DNA from: G963665975 sp963665975
GTDB taxonomy: Bacteria; Bacteroidota; Rhodothermia; Rhodothermales; Bin80
Assembly (NCBI GenBank): GCA_963665975.1
Contig: OY762508.1
Coordinates: 3,720,001-3,784,000 of the forward strand
DNA length: 64,000 nt
Direction of reading: 5' to 3'
The notes beneath the pieces were generated by a model. It saw only the letters and a program-made list of their open reading frames with translations, was not told the origin of the DNA and ran no database searches. Positions 51,014 through 60,112 of this stretch are shown piece after piece; position 1 is the first letter of the stretch; every line of letters starts with the position of its first letter. Position numbers and translations under genes: made by a program.

Positions 51014-52276
51014 ATGGATCAATCCATTGCTCTCATTCTCGGCGGCGGAGCCGGGACACGCCTGTTTCCGCTGACAGGACTGCGATCGAAGCCTGCCGTG
51101 CCGCTGGCTGGAAAGTATCGCCTGATTGATGTACCGGTTTCTAACTGCATCAACTCTGGGTTAAAGAAAATTTTTGTGCTTACGCAGTTCAACTCTGCAA
51201 GCCTCAATCGGCATATTGCGAGAACGTATCGGTTCGACCGGTTCCGTCAAGGATTCGTTACCGTCATGGCGGCCGAACAGACCCAGACATCGTCGGCCTG
51301 GTTTCAGGGTACGGCTGATGCTGTACGACAGAGCATCCCGCACTTCTCCATATATCAGCACGAATACGTTTTCATCCTGTCGGGCGACCAGCTCTATTCG
51401 ATGGATTACCGGAAACTTCTGGCCCATCACCAGGCTCATGATGCCGATGTGACGATTGCCACCATTCCGGTAACTGCCGACGAGGCCTCGCATTTCGGCA
51501 TTCTGAAGACCGGCGCCGGGCACGCCGTCACTGAATTCTACGAGAAGCCGACCGACCTTACGGGCAAGGAAAGCCCCGTGCCGGAAGAGATGGAAAAAGA
51601 GGGGCGCATCTATCTGGCATCGATGGGGATCTACGTCTTTGGAAGCAAGATCTTACGCGAAGCGCTCGACTCTCAGTCCGAGGATCATGATTTTGGTAAG
51701 CAGATCATTCCCGACGCAATAGGAAGTGTGCGTGTGGTCAGTTATCCGTTCATGGGGTATTGGAGTGACATCGGTACGATCCGCTCATTCTATGAGGCCA
51801 ACCTGATGCTGGCCCACAGCGAGCGCACCTATAATATTTATGACCGGGCCAAGCGACTGTACACGGATTCGCAAATGCTTCCGCCCGCCAAGATGCTCGA
51901 AACACAGCTCACAGACTCTCTGGTTAGCGAAGGCAGCGTGATTCGCAAGAGTACGATCGTCAATTCCGTAATCGGCGTGCGGTCCTATATCGGCAATAAC
52001 ACCACGATTCGGGATTCCATTGTTATGGGAGCGGATTATTACCCGTGGCATGCTGTAGGTGTGCGTGAGCGCGTAGAAGGTCCGGCAGAGCCTGGCATTC
52101 AGGACGGCTCCTACATCGAACGGGCTATTATTGACAAGAATGTGCGCATTGGTGAAAACTGCATAATTCGCAATATCGAAGGCGTGCGTGAGCACGATGG
52201 GGAGAACTTCTACATTCGGGACGGCATAATTGTGATTCCCAAGAATACCGAGATTGCCGCAGGCACCGTGATTTGA
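51014..52276 (+). CDS. glgC: Glucose-1-phosphate adenylyltransferase
   Basis: 420 residues, standard length. N-terminal nucleotide-binding ALILGGGAGTRLFPLTGLRS, KPAVPLAGKYRLIDVPVSNC, WFQGTADAVRQSI, LSGDQLYSMDY and a C-terminal left-handed beta-helix (SVIGVRSYIGNNTTIRDSIV). It makes ADP-glucose, the glycogen precursor, from ATP and glucose 1-phosphate. No glgA or glgB is next to it. It has its own promoter (50940-50968). Confidence 0.96.
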   Translation: MDQSIALILGGGAGTRLFPLTGLRSKPAVPLAGKYRLIDVPVSNCINSGLKKIFVLTQFNSASLNRHIARTYRFDRFRQGFVTVMAAEQTQTSSAWFQGTADAVRQSIPHFSIYQHEYVFILSGDQLYSMDYRKLLAHHQAHDADVTIATIPVTADEASHFGILKTGAGHAVTEFYEKPTDLTGKESPVPEEMEKEGRIYLASMGIYVFGSKILREALDSQSEDHDFGKQIIPDAIGSVRVVSYPFMGYWSDIGTIRSFYEANLMLAHSERTYNIYDRAKRLYTDSQMLPPAKMLETQLTDSLVSEGSVIRKSTIVNSVIGVRSYIGNNTTIRDSIVMGADYYPWHAVGVRERVEGPAEPGIQDGSYIERAIIDKNVRIGENCIIRNIEGVREHDGENFYIRDGIIVIPKNTEIAAGTVI

Positions 52277-52348
52277 ACCTCTTGGCGTGTATTTCGTATC
52301 GGGCGCAGTGGCGTGTATTGCGCAAGGACTCTTACCGACAATTTCTCC

Positions 52349-52885
52349 ATGCAGTTTACCCTGAAATCTGTCTGTCTCTTTCTCCTATTGGTTGCTACGG
52401 GTTGCCGCACGTATGGAGACTTCGACAGTGCCGATGCCTTTGTAGCCAAGATCCGCGAAGCCGCCGAGCAGTCGTTCCGTCACTATGACCGGGCGCTCAC
52501 CGAACGGGATGCGTTGCAGCGCGCTACGGACGCGGACAGCTCTCTTATGCCGATTTTCGAGCGCTTTGCTGTGGCGGTGGACGAGCATGCCCTGCTCGTG
52601 GAGGAGCATCACAAAGCGGCTCGGCGGGCGAGCAGCTCGAATAACCTACTCTTCCAATGGGTTGGCCCCGACACTAACCGTGGTCTGCACCGACTCTATG
52701 GCGCGATCATCAGTGATCAGCAGGTGATCAGCGATCAGTATGACGAAGTGCGTCGCGCATTGCTTGAGTTGACAGGCATGGCCGCGTTTGTAGCTCCGGA
52801 CGAGGAGGACAGGCGGTATATGGCTCCACACTTCTATCGGCGCCAGTCCGAAGGCGCGACGATTGCCCAAATTCTGGCGCAATAG
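52349..52885 (+). CDS. Lipoprotein of unknown function
   Basis: 178 residues from ATG 52349; lipoprotein signal MQFTLKSVCLFLLLVATGC. The mature part is mostly helical and charged (ALTERDALQRATDADSSLMP, HALLVEEHHKAARRAS), with no known domain. It starts 72 bases after glgC. No function can be given; a periplasmic or outer-membrane location is likely. Confidence 0.65.
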   Translation: MQFTLKSVCLFLLLVATGCRTYGDFDSADAFVAKIREAAEQSFRHYDRALTERDALQRATDADSSLMPIFERFAVAVDEHALLVEEHHKAARRASSSNNLLFQWVGPDTNRGLHRLYGAIISDQQVISDQYDEVRRALLELTGMAAFVAPDEEDRRYMAPHFYRRQSEGATIAQILAQ

Positions 52886-52989
52886 GCGATGGTGTCGGGA
52901 TTCGAGTTCTTGCCGTAGTGACGGGCATGGAAACCTCGCACGCGTCCATTACAACAATTCGCGCCTGCATGGACTGAAGACGATACCAG

Positions 52990-55005
52990 ATGGTGCTCCG
53001 AAGCCTCTTTCTTCTGGTTTGTGCGGTAGTGGGTTTGGAGAGTACCCACGCACAGGTCAGGGATTCTCTGACGCATTACGAGCTAGGCGAAGTCGTCGTA
53101 GGCGCCGAGGGTGACGAGGCGCCCAGGGCAACGGGGGCGACGGTGCAACGTGTCTCCCTGGCTGGTATTGCCCAGTCCGACGCGGCATCCATCGATGGTG
53201 TCCTGCGCAGTGTCCCGGCGGCGCACATTCAGACCAACTCTCGTGGTGAAGCGCTCGTTTACTTACGTAACAGCGGAGAACGCCAGGTTGCGATCTTTTT
53301 TGATGGCGCGCTCCTGAATGTGCCATGGGATAACCGGATTGACTTGAGCCTGGTGCCGTCTGACGTGGTTGGCGAAATCACCGTGGCGAAGGGCGTCCCG
53401 TCGGTGCTGTACGGCACGAACGTCTTGGGTGGAGCGCTCAACATGACTTCGCGTACGCTCAATAACCCCGGATACTTTACGCGGGTATCGGGCACGACAG
53501 GATCTGTGGGAGCATTGTCAGGCCGCTTTGCGCATCTGGGACGCACCGAGCATCTGAGCTATGTCTTGTCGGCCGGGTATGCGCGACGTGACGGCATTAC
53601 CGTCCCGGGCGACGCTGAGCTGCCTTTCAGTCAGCAGAGTCGCAACGTGCGCACAAATACGGATCGAAGGCTGCTCAGTCTGTTTGGGCAGGCGACGTAC
53701 CTGTCGGATGACGGTATGCGGGTGGGTCTGACGCTATTGCGCATGGCAGGTGCCAAGGGCATAGCGCCCGAGAGTCATGTGGATCCGCGCATTTCGCGCG
53801 TCCGCTACTGGCGATACCCCTCCCGAACAACAACAATGGTGATCCTTACGGGAGAGGCGCCTATCGGCAACCGGGGTACGGTGGTGCGCGGCGCGGCCTG
53901 GAATAGCCAATACAGCCAGACCATAGAGCAATATGCCGGCATCTCCTACCGGAATCTCCTGGAGGACCAGGAGGATGAGGATGGCACGCTGGGTGCGCGC
54001 ATCACCCTAATGCATCCATTGGGCCCTGGAGAACTCCGGCTGGCGGTAAATGCATATACTTCTGGCCACACGCAGGTTGAGCGTACCGTAGGGGTTAGCA
54101 CAGAGGCCACGTCCATGGCGATGCCACTGTCCTTTCGGCAACACGTATGGAGTAGTGGGTTTGAGTACGCATGGCGCATGTCCGGAAGACTGGACCTGCT
54201 CTTTGGGGCCAGCATTGATGGACATGGCACGCCAAGAACCGGGGACAAGCCTCCGCGGCGAGCACAGGTCGACTATGGCATCACCTCCGGTGTGACCTAT
54301 CGACTTGACGACAGGTGGAACCTGCGAGCGGCGATGGGGAGAAAAATCCGGTTTCCAACCATGCGCGAGCTTTTTGGTGAAGCGTTGGGACGCTTTCTTG
54401 TAAATCCCGAACTGCGTGCCGAGTCTTCTTTCCTGGCGGAAGTGGCCGTAGGCATGGAATCGCCCCGAGCTCGCGGAGAGGCCATCGTTTTTCTGAACCG
54501 CACATATGACACGATCGATCAGCGTAATGTGGTTACATACGAAGATGACCTGCCGCGCAGAATTCGGCTGAATCTCGAGGGAAGCCTCGTGCGCGGGCTC
54601 GAAATAGTTAGCAGCGCTCGTTTTGGGCGAGGCTGGAGACTCAGCGCCAATCTTACATGGATGCATACACAAGGCCATACGAACGGGAACGACTCGCCGC
54701 TTACTGAAAAGCCCGAAATTCTAGGCACCATTGCGCTCCGCTATAACGATCCCAGTGGAGTTTCCGCACTGGTGCAAACCATTGTGACCGGCCGGGCGCA
54801 TGGTCTTTCTGACGACAACACGCTGATTTCCCTGCCATCCTCTACAGTCATCAATGCCCGCTTCGGGTATCTGTTCATTCGCGGCCGATTTGCAACGGAA
54901 GTCTTTGCGCGCGTCAATAATGCCACCGACGATGTAACGCTTCCGCAGCTTGGCTTGCCGGGTCCTGGGCGCGACGTTCAGGCAGGCCTGGAGGTGTCTT
55001 TCTGA
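52990..55005 (+). CDS. TonB-dependent receptor (small, without CarboxypepD domain)
   Basis: 671 residues. Signal peptide to about 22 (VVGLESTHA-QV). The plug domain (about 35-165) has LGEVVVGAEGDEAPRATGAT, VYLRNSGERQVAIFFDGALL, LVPSDVVGEITVAKGVPSVL and GTNVLGGALNMTSR. The beta-barrel ends GRDVQAGLEVSF. Size and plug resemble siderophore, vitamin or metal receptors more than SusC. The ligand is unknown. It overlaps the convergent ABM gene by 28 bases. Confidence 0.9.
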   Translation: MVLRSLFLLVCAVVGLESTHAQVRDSLTHYELGEVVVGAEGDEAPRATGATVQRVSLAGIAQSDAASIDGVLRSVPAAHIQTNSRGEALVYLRNSGERQVAIFFDGALLNVPWDNRIDLSLVPSDVVGEITVAKGVPSVLYGTNVLGGALNMTSRTLNNPGYFTRVSGTTGSVGALSGRFAHLGRTEHLSYVLSAGYARRDGITVPGDAELPFSQQSRNVRTNTDRRLLSLFGQATYLSDDGMRVGLTLLRMAGAKGIAPESHVDPRISRVRYWRYPSRTTTMVILTGEAPIGNRGTVVRGAAWNSQYSQTIEQYAGISYRNLLEDQEDEDGTLGARITLMHPLGPGELRLAVNAYTSGHTQVERTVGVSTEATSMAMPLSFRQHVWSSGFEYAWRMSGRLDLLFGASIDGHGTPRTGDKPPRRAQVDYGITSGVTYRLDDRWNLRAAMGRKIRFPTMRELFGEALGRFLVNPELRAESSFLAEVAVGMESPRARGEAIVFLNRTYDTIDQRNVVTYEDDLPRRIRLNLEGSLVRGLEIVSSARFGRGWRLSANLTWMHTQGHTNGNDSPLTEKPEILGTIALRYNDPSGVSALVQTIVTGRAHGLSDDNTLISLPSSTVINARFGYLFIRGRFATEVFARVNNATDDVTLPQLGLPGPGRDVQAGLEVSF

Positions 55006-55295
55006 ATGGTGGCCAGGATCTTGTGGCTGTGCGCCACCGGTCGCGCATTAAAGAGCGGTGTCACCGTGGCCCATGTCTCCTGAAAAAGGGTGCTGTTGCG
55101 GTAGCACTCAAGCGCGTCCTTGCTGATCCAGTGGCTGTAGGAGGTCAGCACATTCCCTGTGTCGCGGTCCTGCCACAGTTCCAGATGCAGGCATCCCGGA
55201 AAGTTGCGGATAGCCGGGGCCGTCTGCTCAAAGATGCGAAGGAATGCATCAACGGCATCTGGCCGGAAAGTCATACGGACGATGCGGATAAGCAT
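54978..55295 (-). CDS. Antibiotic-biosynthesis-monooxygenase (ABM) domain protein
   Basis: 105 residues from the ATG at 55295. MLIRIVRMTFRPDAVDAFLR, NFPGCLHLELWQDRDTGNVL and SHWISKDALECYRNS are the small ferredoxin-like ABM fold, often dimeric. Members include quinol monooxygenases and stress proteins; no specific activity can be assigned. It follows pyrF by 19 bases in the same direction. The frame stays open far upstream, but that part overlaps pyrF and is not real. Confidence 0.8.
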   Translation of the reverse strand: MLIRIVRMTFRPDAVDAFLRIFEQTAPAIRNFPGCLHLELWQDRDTGNVLTSYSHWISKDALECYRNSTLFQETWATVTPLFNARPVAHSHKILATIQKDTSRPA

Positions 55296-55314
55296 GTGGT
55301 AGTTCCGCAGCTTG

Positions 55315-56148
55315 CTACGCCGGAGCAGGTCCGATAGAGCGGGAGAGAAGAGTGCGCGCTGCTTGCGCCTGCTGCGCCGCCTGCTCGGCGAAGTCCCTTT
55401 CTCCAGAGGCGTACAGGATATTACGGCTGCTGTTGACGAGCATGGAGCCATGCCCCGCATATGCAGCAGCGGTAGCCGCCGGATCTCCGCCCTGCGCGCC
55501 CACGCCGGGGATGAGAAATGGAAGCGAGGGGCATACTGCGCGCAGCCGCACGAGTGCTTCATGGTTGGTGGCGCCGACCACAAGACCAGCCGTGCCCGGA
55601 TAGGTATCGTCCCAGGATGCGACATGTCGCGCGACGCGCTCATAGAGCGCCTCGCCTTCACACAGGCGTTCCTGAAAGTCCGCCCCGCTCGGATTGGAGG
55701 TGCGAGCAAGCACGAAGGTGGCCTTGTCGGGATAAGCAAGAAACGGGGCGACGGCATCACGGCCCATGTACGGGGCAACCGTACAGGCATCGAAGCCAAG
55801 GGATTCAAAGATCGCCTTCGCGTAGAAGCGTGCCGAATTACCAATGTCTCCACGCTTGGCGTCGGCAATCGTACAGACATTGCCAGGGACGTGCGCCAGC
55901 GTTTCTGCCAGTACGGCATGCCCATCTGGTCCCAGAGATTCGAAGAACGCAAAATTCAGCTTGAAAGCGCATGCGTATGGCGCGGTCGCGTCAATAATGT
56001 CGCGGTTGAATGCGACCACGGCTTCGGGCAGGGAATAAGCGTTGCGCAGGTGTTTCGGCAGGCGCTCCGGGTCGGGATCCAAGCCGACACACAGCATGCT
56101 GTGCTTGCGTAACTGGATATCCTGAAGTTTTTGAGAAAAGCCGGACAT
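55315..56148 (-). CDS. pyrF: Orotidine 5'-phosphate decarboxylase
   Basis: 277 residues, type 2 subfamily. Landmarks: MLCVGLDPDPERLPKHLRNA, AFKLNFAFFESLG and the active-site TIADAKRGDIGNSARFYAKA with its Lys/Asp pair; late part FLIPGVGAQGGDPAATAAAY. Last step of UMP synthesis. Start chosen at ATG 56148 (MSGFSQKLQD); in-frame starts three and eight codons upstream are possible. Confidence 0.94.
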   Translation of the reverse strand: MSGFSQKLQDIQLRKHSMLCVGLDPDPERLPKHLRNAYSLPEAVVAFNRDIIDATAPYACAFKLNFAFFESLGPDGHAVLAETLAHVPGNVCTIADAKRGDIGNSARFYAKAIFESLGFDACTVAPYMGRDAVAPFLAYPDKATFVLARTSNPSGADFQERLCEGEALYERVARHVASWDDTYPGTAGLVVGATNHEALVRLRAVCPSLPFLIPGVGAQGGDPAATAAAYAGHGSMLVNSSRNILYASGERDFAEQAAQQAQAARTLLSRSIGPAPA

Positions 56149-56280
56149 GATCCGCATGCGTATGGGCCGCAAAGTTACGCGCAGGCACCGTATTTTGCCA
56201 CTCCAGCGGGTTGTACGTGGCGCAGCGAATGGTTACCATGCTTGTCCATGCGACAATCCAACCATGAACGTAGCGGGCCT

Positions 56281-57561
56281 ATGCCTACCGGCGCCAGTTT
56301 TAGGCATGCTCCAACTATTGCCGTTCGGACCTCGCGAAGAAGGTTCTTGCGGCAGATGGCTGCTGCGGGAGCCTTTAGCTCCCTGGGCGCCTTTGCGCGC
56401 GCGCACGCCAGTATTGCGGCGGACGATGAAGCCCTGTGGCGCCTGGTGCGCGACCAGTTTCCGCTGCGCCCCGGCTTCATCCTGATGAATGCCGCCAACC
56501 TTTGTCCATCCCCATTTCCTGTATCGGATGCGGTGGTGCAATATACGCGCGACATAGACGCCGATGCATCATTTCAGAACCGCGCGAAGTTTTCTGCTCT
56601 TTACGATGAGGCCATCAGCGCACTCGCGCGCTATATGCATGCGCGGAATGACGAGCTTGTCCTTGTGCGCAACACCACAGAGGGCAACAATGTGGTCATC
56701 AACGGGCTCGATCTCGGGCCCGGTGACGAGGTGGTGCTGTGGGATCAGAATCACCCGTCCAACAACGTAGCCTGGGATGTGCAGGCGCACCGGCGCGGGT
56801 TCGCAGTCAGGCGGGTCACCACGCCGGTGGCACCGGCAAGCCGCGATGAACTGGTTGGCGTGTTTGCCGACGTGCTCACCTCACGCACGCGTGTACTCAG
56901 CTTTTCTCACCTGTCCAATGTAACCGGTGTGGAACTGCCGGCCACCGCGCTTTGCGGACTCGCCCGCGAGCGGGGCATTTGGACGCACATTGATGGTGCA
57001 CAGACGTTTGGCGTCCATGTGGTGGATCTGCATGCAATCGGCTGTGACAGCTATGCTGGCAGCGCGCACAAGTGGTTCCTGGGGCCCAAGGAAGGCGGCC
57101 TGCTGTATGTCCGGCATCAGCGAGCGGCAGAATTGTGGCCGTCCGTGGTCGGTGTCGGATGGGAGGAGGCCCAGGATCAGGGCGCCGGCCGCTTTGGCAC
57201 GCTGGGGCAGCGGGATGATGCCATGCTGGCGGCCATGGGTCGCACGGTGGAGTTCCTGGAAATCATCGGCAATGCCAACATAGACGCGCGCGTTCGCCTA
57301 CTTGCGAACACGCTCAAGGAAGGAGTGCGTACACATGTGCCGGGCGCGCAGCTGCTGACACCGATAGATCCTGCCCTGAGCGGTGGAGTTGTGCTTTTCA
57401 CCGTGCGTGGAATGGATATGGAGAGAGCATTTGAAATGCTGTATGAAAGGCACGGAATCGGATGCGCACTCATGGGGGAAACCATACGCTTTTGTCCACA
57501 CATCTACAATCCGATGGATGATGTGCACAGGGTCGTCGAAGCGGTACAGAGCCTGATCTAG
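56281..57561 (+). CDS. Tat-exported class V aminotransferase-fold protein (isopenicillin-N-epimerase-like)
   Basis: 426 residues from ATG 56281. The N terminus SRRRFLRQMAAAGAFSSLGA is a twin-arginine signal. The rest is a complete PLP enzyme of fold type I: LVRNTTEGNNVVINGLDLGP, DQNHPSNNVAWDVQ, ILSFSHLSN-like segment, IWTHIDGAQTFGVHVVDLHA (PLP Asp) and the Schiff-base lysine in DSYAGSAHKWFLGPKEGGLL. Closest in type to isopenicillin N epimerase and cysteine desulfurase relatives of unknown substrate. An exported PLP enzyme needs Tat because the cofactor is bound before export. It is divergent from pyrF. Confidence 0.82.
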   Translation: MPTGASFRHAPTIAVRTSRRRFLRQMAAAGAFSSLGAFARAHASIAADDEALWRLVRDQFPLRPGFILMNAANLCPSPFPVSDAVVQYTRDIDADASFQNRAKFSALYDEAISALARYMHARNDELVLVRNTTEGNNVVINGLDLGPGDEVVLWDQNHPSNNVAWDVQAHRRGFAVRRVTTPVAPASRDELVGVFADVLTSRTRVLSFSHLSNVTGVELPATALCGLARERGIWTHIDGAQTFGVHVVDLHAIGCDSYAGSAHKWFLGPKEGGLLYVRHQRAAELWPSVVGVGWEEAQDQGAGRFGTLGQRDDAMLAAMGRTVEFLEIIGNANIDARVRLLANTLKEGVRTHVPGAQLLTPIDPALSGGVVLFTVRGMDMERAFEMLYERHGIGCALMGETIRFCPHIYNPMDDVHRVVEAVQSLI

Positions 57562-57657
57562 GATGTTTTTGCGGCCCACTACGGTTTATTGTAACCTGTT
57601 GCATTACGAACCTTACCCGAATCTGGTCTGCGCGGCGACCGCAAACACTGATGAACG

Positions 57658-58788
57658 ATGCAGGAACCTACCTTTAGCCTTGGTGTCGAGGAAGAGTATC
57701 TGTTGGTCAATAAAGAGACTGGCGACCTTATTCGGCAGGCGCCGCCTACAATGCTCTCGGAGTGTGAGAGATTGCTCGAAGGACAGGTGACGCCAGAATT
57801 CTTCCAGTCCCAGATCGAAATCGGCACACGCGTCTGTGAGACCATTGACGACGCGCGCCAAGAGTTGTCCCGGCTGCGTCGCACGGTTTCTCACGTCGCA
57901 GGCAACCACGGGCTCGCCATTATAGCGGCGTCTACGCATCCCCACGCCAAGTATTGGTCGCAACAGCAAACGGCGAAGGATCGCTACGCCGTATTGGCCC
58001 AGAATATGCAGGTTGTGGCCAAGCGCATGGTCATAAGCGGTATGCATGTACATGCGGGCATTGAGGACGGGGATCTGCGAATCGACCTCATGAACCAAAC
58101 GACGTATGTCCTCCCACACCTGTTGGCGCTAAGCACGTCATCCCCATTTTGGGAGGGCGCAGATACCGGGCTCATGTCCTACCGCATTGCGGTCTGGAAC
58201 GAGCTTCCCCGAACGGGGCTACCCGAAAAATTTGAGAGCTTCGCCGAGTTTAGCCGGCACGTCGAAATCCTCGTCCACTCCGGAGTCATTGAAGACAGCT
58301 CCAAGATTTGGTGGGATATACGGCCGAGCCGCAAATTTCCGACCTTGGAAATGCGGGTTGCGGACATTTGCACCCGTCTGGAAGATGCGCTCTGCGTGAC
58401 GGCCCTGTATCGGTGTTGGCTGCGCATGCTCTGGCGCCTGCGCGTAAAAAACCAGCGCTGGCGCTCCTATGCGAACATGCTAATCTACGAAAACCGTTGG
58501 CGCGCGCAGCGGTATGGCATTGATGGGTCGCTGATCGACTTCGGGCGTAGCGTCATGACGCCCTACGTGGACCTGATTGAAGAACTGCTCGATTTCATCA
58601 TGCAGGACGCAGTCTTCTTTGGCTGTGAAAAGGAGGTAGAGCACGCACGGACCATTCTAAAGCGTGGTACAAGCGCGCATTGGCAGCGCGATACATACAA
58701 GGCAGCACGCGCAGACGGTGCAGACGACCGCGAAGCCATCAAGGCCGTTGTTGACATGCTCATCCGCGAAACCATGCACGGGCTGTAG
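57658..58788 (+). CDS. ybdK: Carboxylate-amine ligase, GCS2/YbdK type
   Basis: 376 residues. GCS2-family features: FSLGVEEEYLLVNKETGDLI, the ASTHPHAKYWSQQ motif, VISGMHVHAGIEDGDLRIDL and WWDIRPSRKFPTLEMRVADI. YbdK-like proteins have weak glutamate-cysteine ligase activity and may make another dipeptide; real glutathione synthesis cannot be inferred, as no gshB is near. It ends nine bases from the stop of serS on the other strand. Confidence 0.88.
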   Translation: MQEPTFSLGVEEEYLLVNKETGDLIRQAPPTMLSECERLLEGQVTPEFFQSQIEIGTRVCETIDDARQELSRLRRTVSHVAGNHGLAIIAASTHPHAKYWSQQQTAKDRYAVLAQNMQVVAKRMVISGMHVHAGIEDGDLRIDLMNQTTYVLPHLLALSTSSPFWEGADTGLMSYRIAVWNELPRTGLPEKFESFAEFSRHVEILVHSGVIEDSSKIWWDIRPSRKFPTLEMRVADICTRLEDALCVTALYRCWLRMLWRLRVKNQRWRSYANMLIYENRWRAQRYGIDGSLIDFGRSVMTPYVDLIEELLDFIMQDAVFFGCEKEVEHARTILKRGTSAHWQRDTYKAARADGADDREAIKAVVDMLIRETMHGL

Positions 58789-58796
58789 CACTACGC

Positions 58797-60074
58797 CTAC
58801 CCGATGCGGTCGAATCCCGTGTAGGGAATGAGGCGTTCCGGGATAGCAACGGATCCGTCGGCCTGCTGGTTACTTTCGAGCAGTGCAGCTACGATTCTCG
58901 GCAGTGCAAGGGCGCTGCCGTTCAGCGTGTGAACGTGCTGCGGCTTACCGCCGGTGGCGGGACGATACCGCACCTGCATGCGCGCGGCCTGGTAGGAAGT
59001 AAAATTGGAGACCGATGACACCTCAAGATAGCGGTTCTGGCCTGCGCTCCAGACTTCCAGGTCGTATTGCTTGGCCTGATTGAAGCCCATGTCGCCTGCA
59101 CACATGAGCAGGCGACGGTAAGGAAGACCGAGCATGCGCACAGCGCGTTCGGCGTCTGCGAGCAGTTCCTCAAGCGCGTCGTAGCTCTTCTCCGGCGTCA
59201 CGATTTGCACCAGCTCTACTTTGTCAAATTGGTGCAGCCGGTTGAGGCCACGCACGCTCTGGCCATACGAGCCGGCCTCGCGTCTCCAGCACGGCGTATA
59301 TCCGCAGATCTTGACCGGGAGGGCTTCTTCGGGGATGATGTCATTCCGATAGAAATTGGTGAGTGGCACTTCTGCAGTTGGCACAGCATAGAATCCGTCA
59401 AGGCCGATGGCGTACATCTGGCCCTCCTTGTCAGGCAGTTGCCCGGTACCGCGTGCGCTGGCCTCGTTGACGAATAGCGGTGCTTGCACCTCCGTATACC
59501 CGCCCTTTGTGGTGGCCAGGTCGAGAAAGAAACTGATGAGGGCGCGCTGCAGTCGCGCACCCTTTCCCAGGTAGAACGGAAAGCCAGCTCCTGTAACCTT
59601 TGCGCCTCGTTCAAAATCTATTATCCCGTGCCTGGTCGCCAGCTCCCAGTGCGGGAGGGGAGTAAAGTCAAACGTAGCAGGAGTCCCCTCTACGCCAAGT
59701 ACGACATTGTCGCTCGCCGACCGCCCTTGAGGCACGCTTCCGTGTGGGATATTCGGTATGTCAAGCAGCAATTCCTCCAGTGCGGCCTCTGCATCGCGCG
59801 CCTGCGCGCCCAGCGCCAGCGTCTCCTCCTTAAGTTGTGCACTCCGGGTGATTGCGGCCTTGGCATCCTCCTTCTTGCCCGCCTGCATCAATGCGCCGAT
59901 CGCTTTCGAGGCATTTTTTGATGCCGCCTGCGCTTTCTGCAGTCTTGTGAGGAGCTCGCGGCGCAGAATATCCTGTTGGAGTACGGCGTCGACGCTAACA
60001 TGGTCGCGGCCTCGCTGGTGGAGTGCGGCGCGCACCCTGTCCGGATCATTCCGAATGATTTGTATGTCAAGCAT
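58797..60074 (-). CDS. serS: Seryl-tRNA synthetase
   Basis: 425 residues from the ATG at 60074 (MLDIQIIRNDPDRVRAALHQ). N-terminal coiled-coil arm (about 30-100), then the class II catalytic core: motif 2 CWRREAGSYGQSVRGLNRLH, QFDKVELVQI, motif 3 TLNGSALALPRIVAALLES. Charges tRNA(Ser). It looks complete. The last gene of a probable operon of closely spaced minus-strand genes. Confidence 0.96.
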   Translation of the reverse strand: MLDIQIIRNDPDRVRAALHQRGRDHVSVDAVLQQDILRRELLTRLQKAQAASKNASKAIGALMQAGKKEDAKAAITRSAQLKEETLALGAQARDAEAALEELLLDIPNIPHGSVPQGRSASDNVVLGVEGTPATFDFTPLPHWELATRHGIIDFERGAKVTGAGFPFYLGKGARLQRALISFFLDLATTKGGYTEVQAPLFVNEASARGTGQLPDKEGQMYAIGLDGFYAVPTAEVPLTNFYRNDIIPEEALPVKICGYTPCWRREAGSYGQSVRGLNRLHQFDKVELVQIVTPEKSYDALEELLADAERAVRMLGLPYRRLLMCAGDMGFNQAKQYDLEVWSAGQNRYLEVSSVSNFTSYQAARMQVRYRPATGGKPQHVHTLNGSALALPRIVAALLESNQQADGSVAIPERLIPYTGFDRIG

Positions 60075-60112
60075 AGTGCTGCCTGCTGATTTGCCCGTCT
60101 CGCGCGAGGCTG

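Noticed and set aside
54978..55952. 324-residue minus-strand frame extending the ABM protein upstream
   Set aside because: The upstream two thirds overlap pyrF in another frame and are Arg/Pro/Ser-rich; only the part from 55295 is a real domain.
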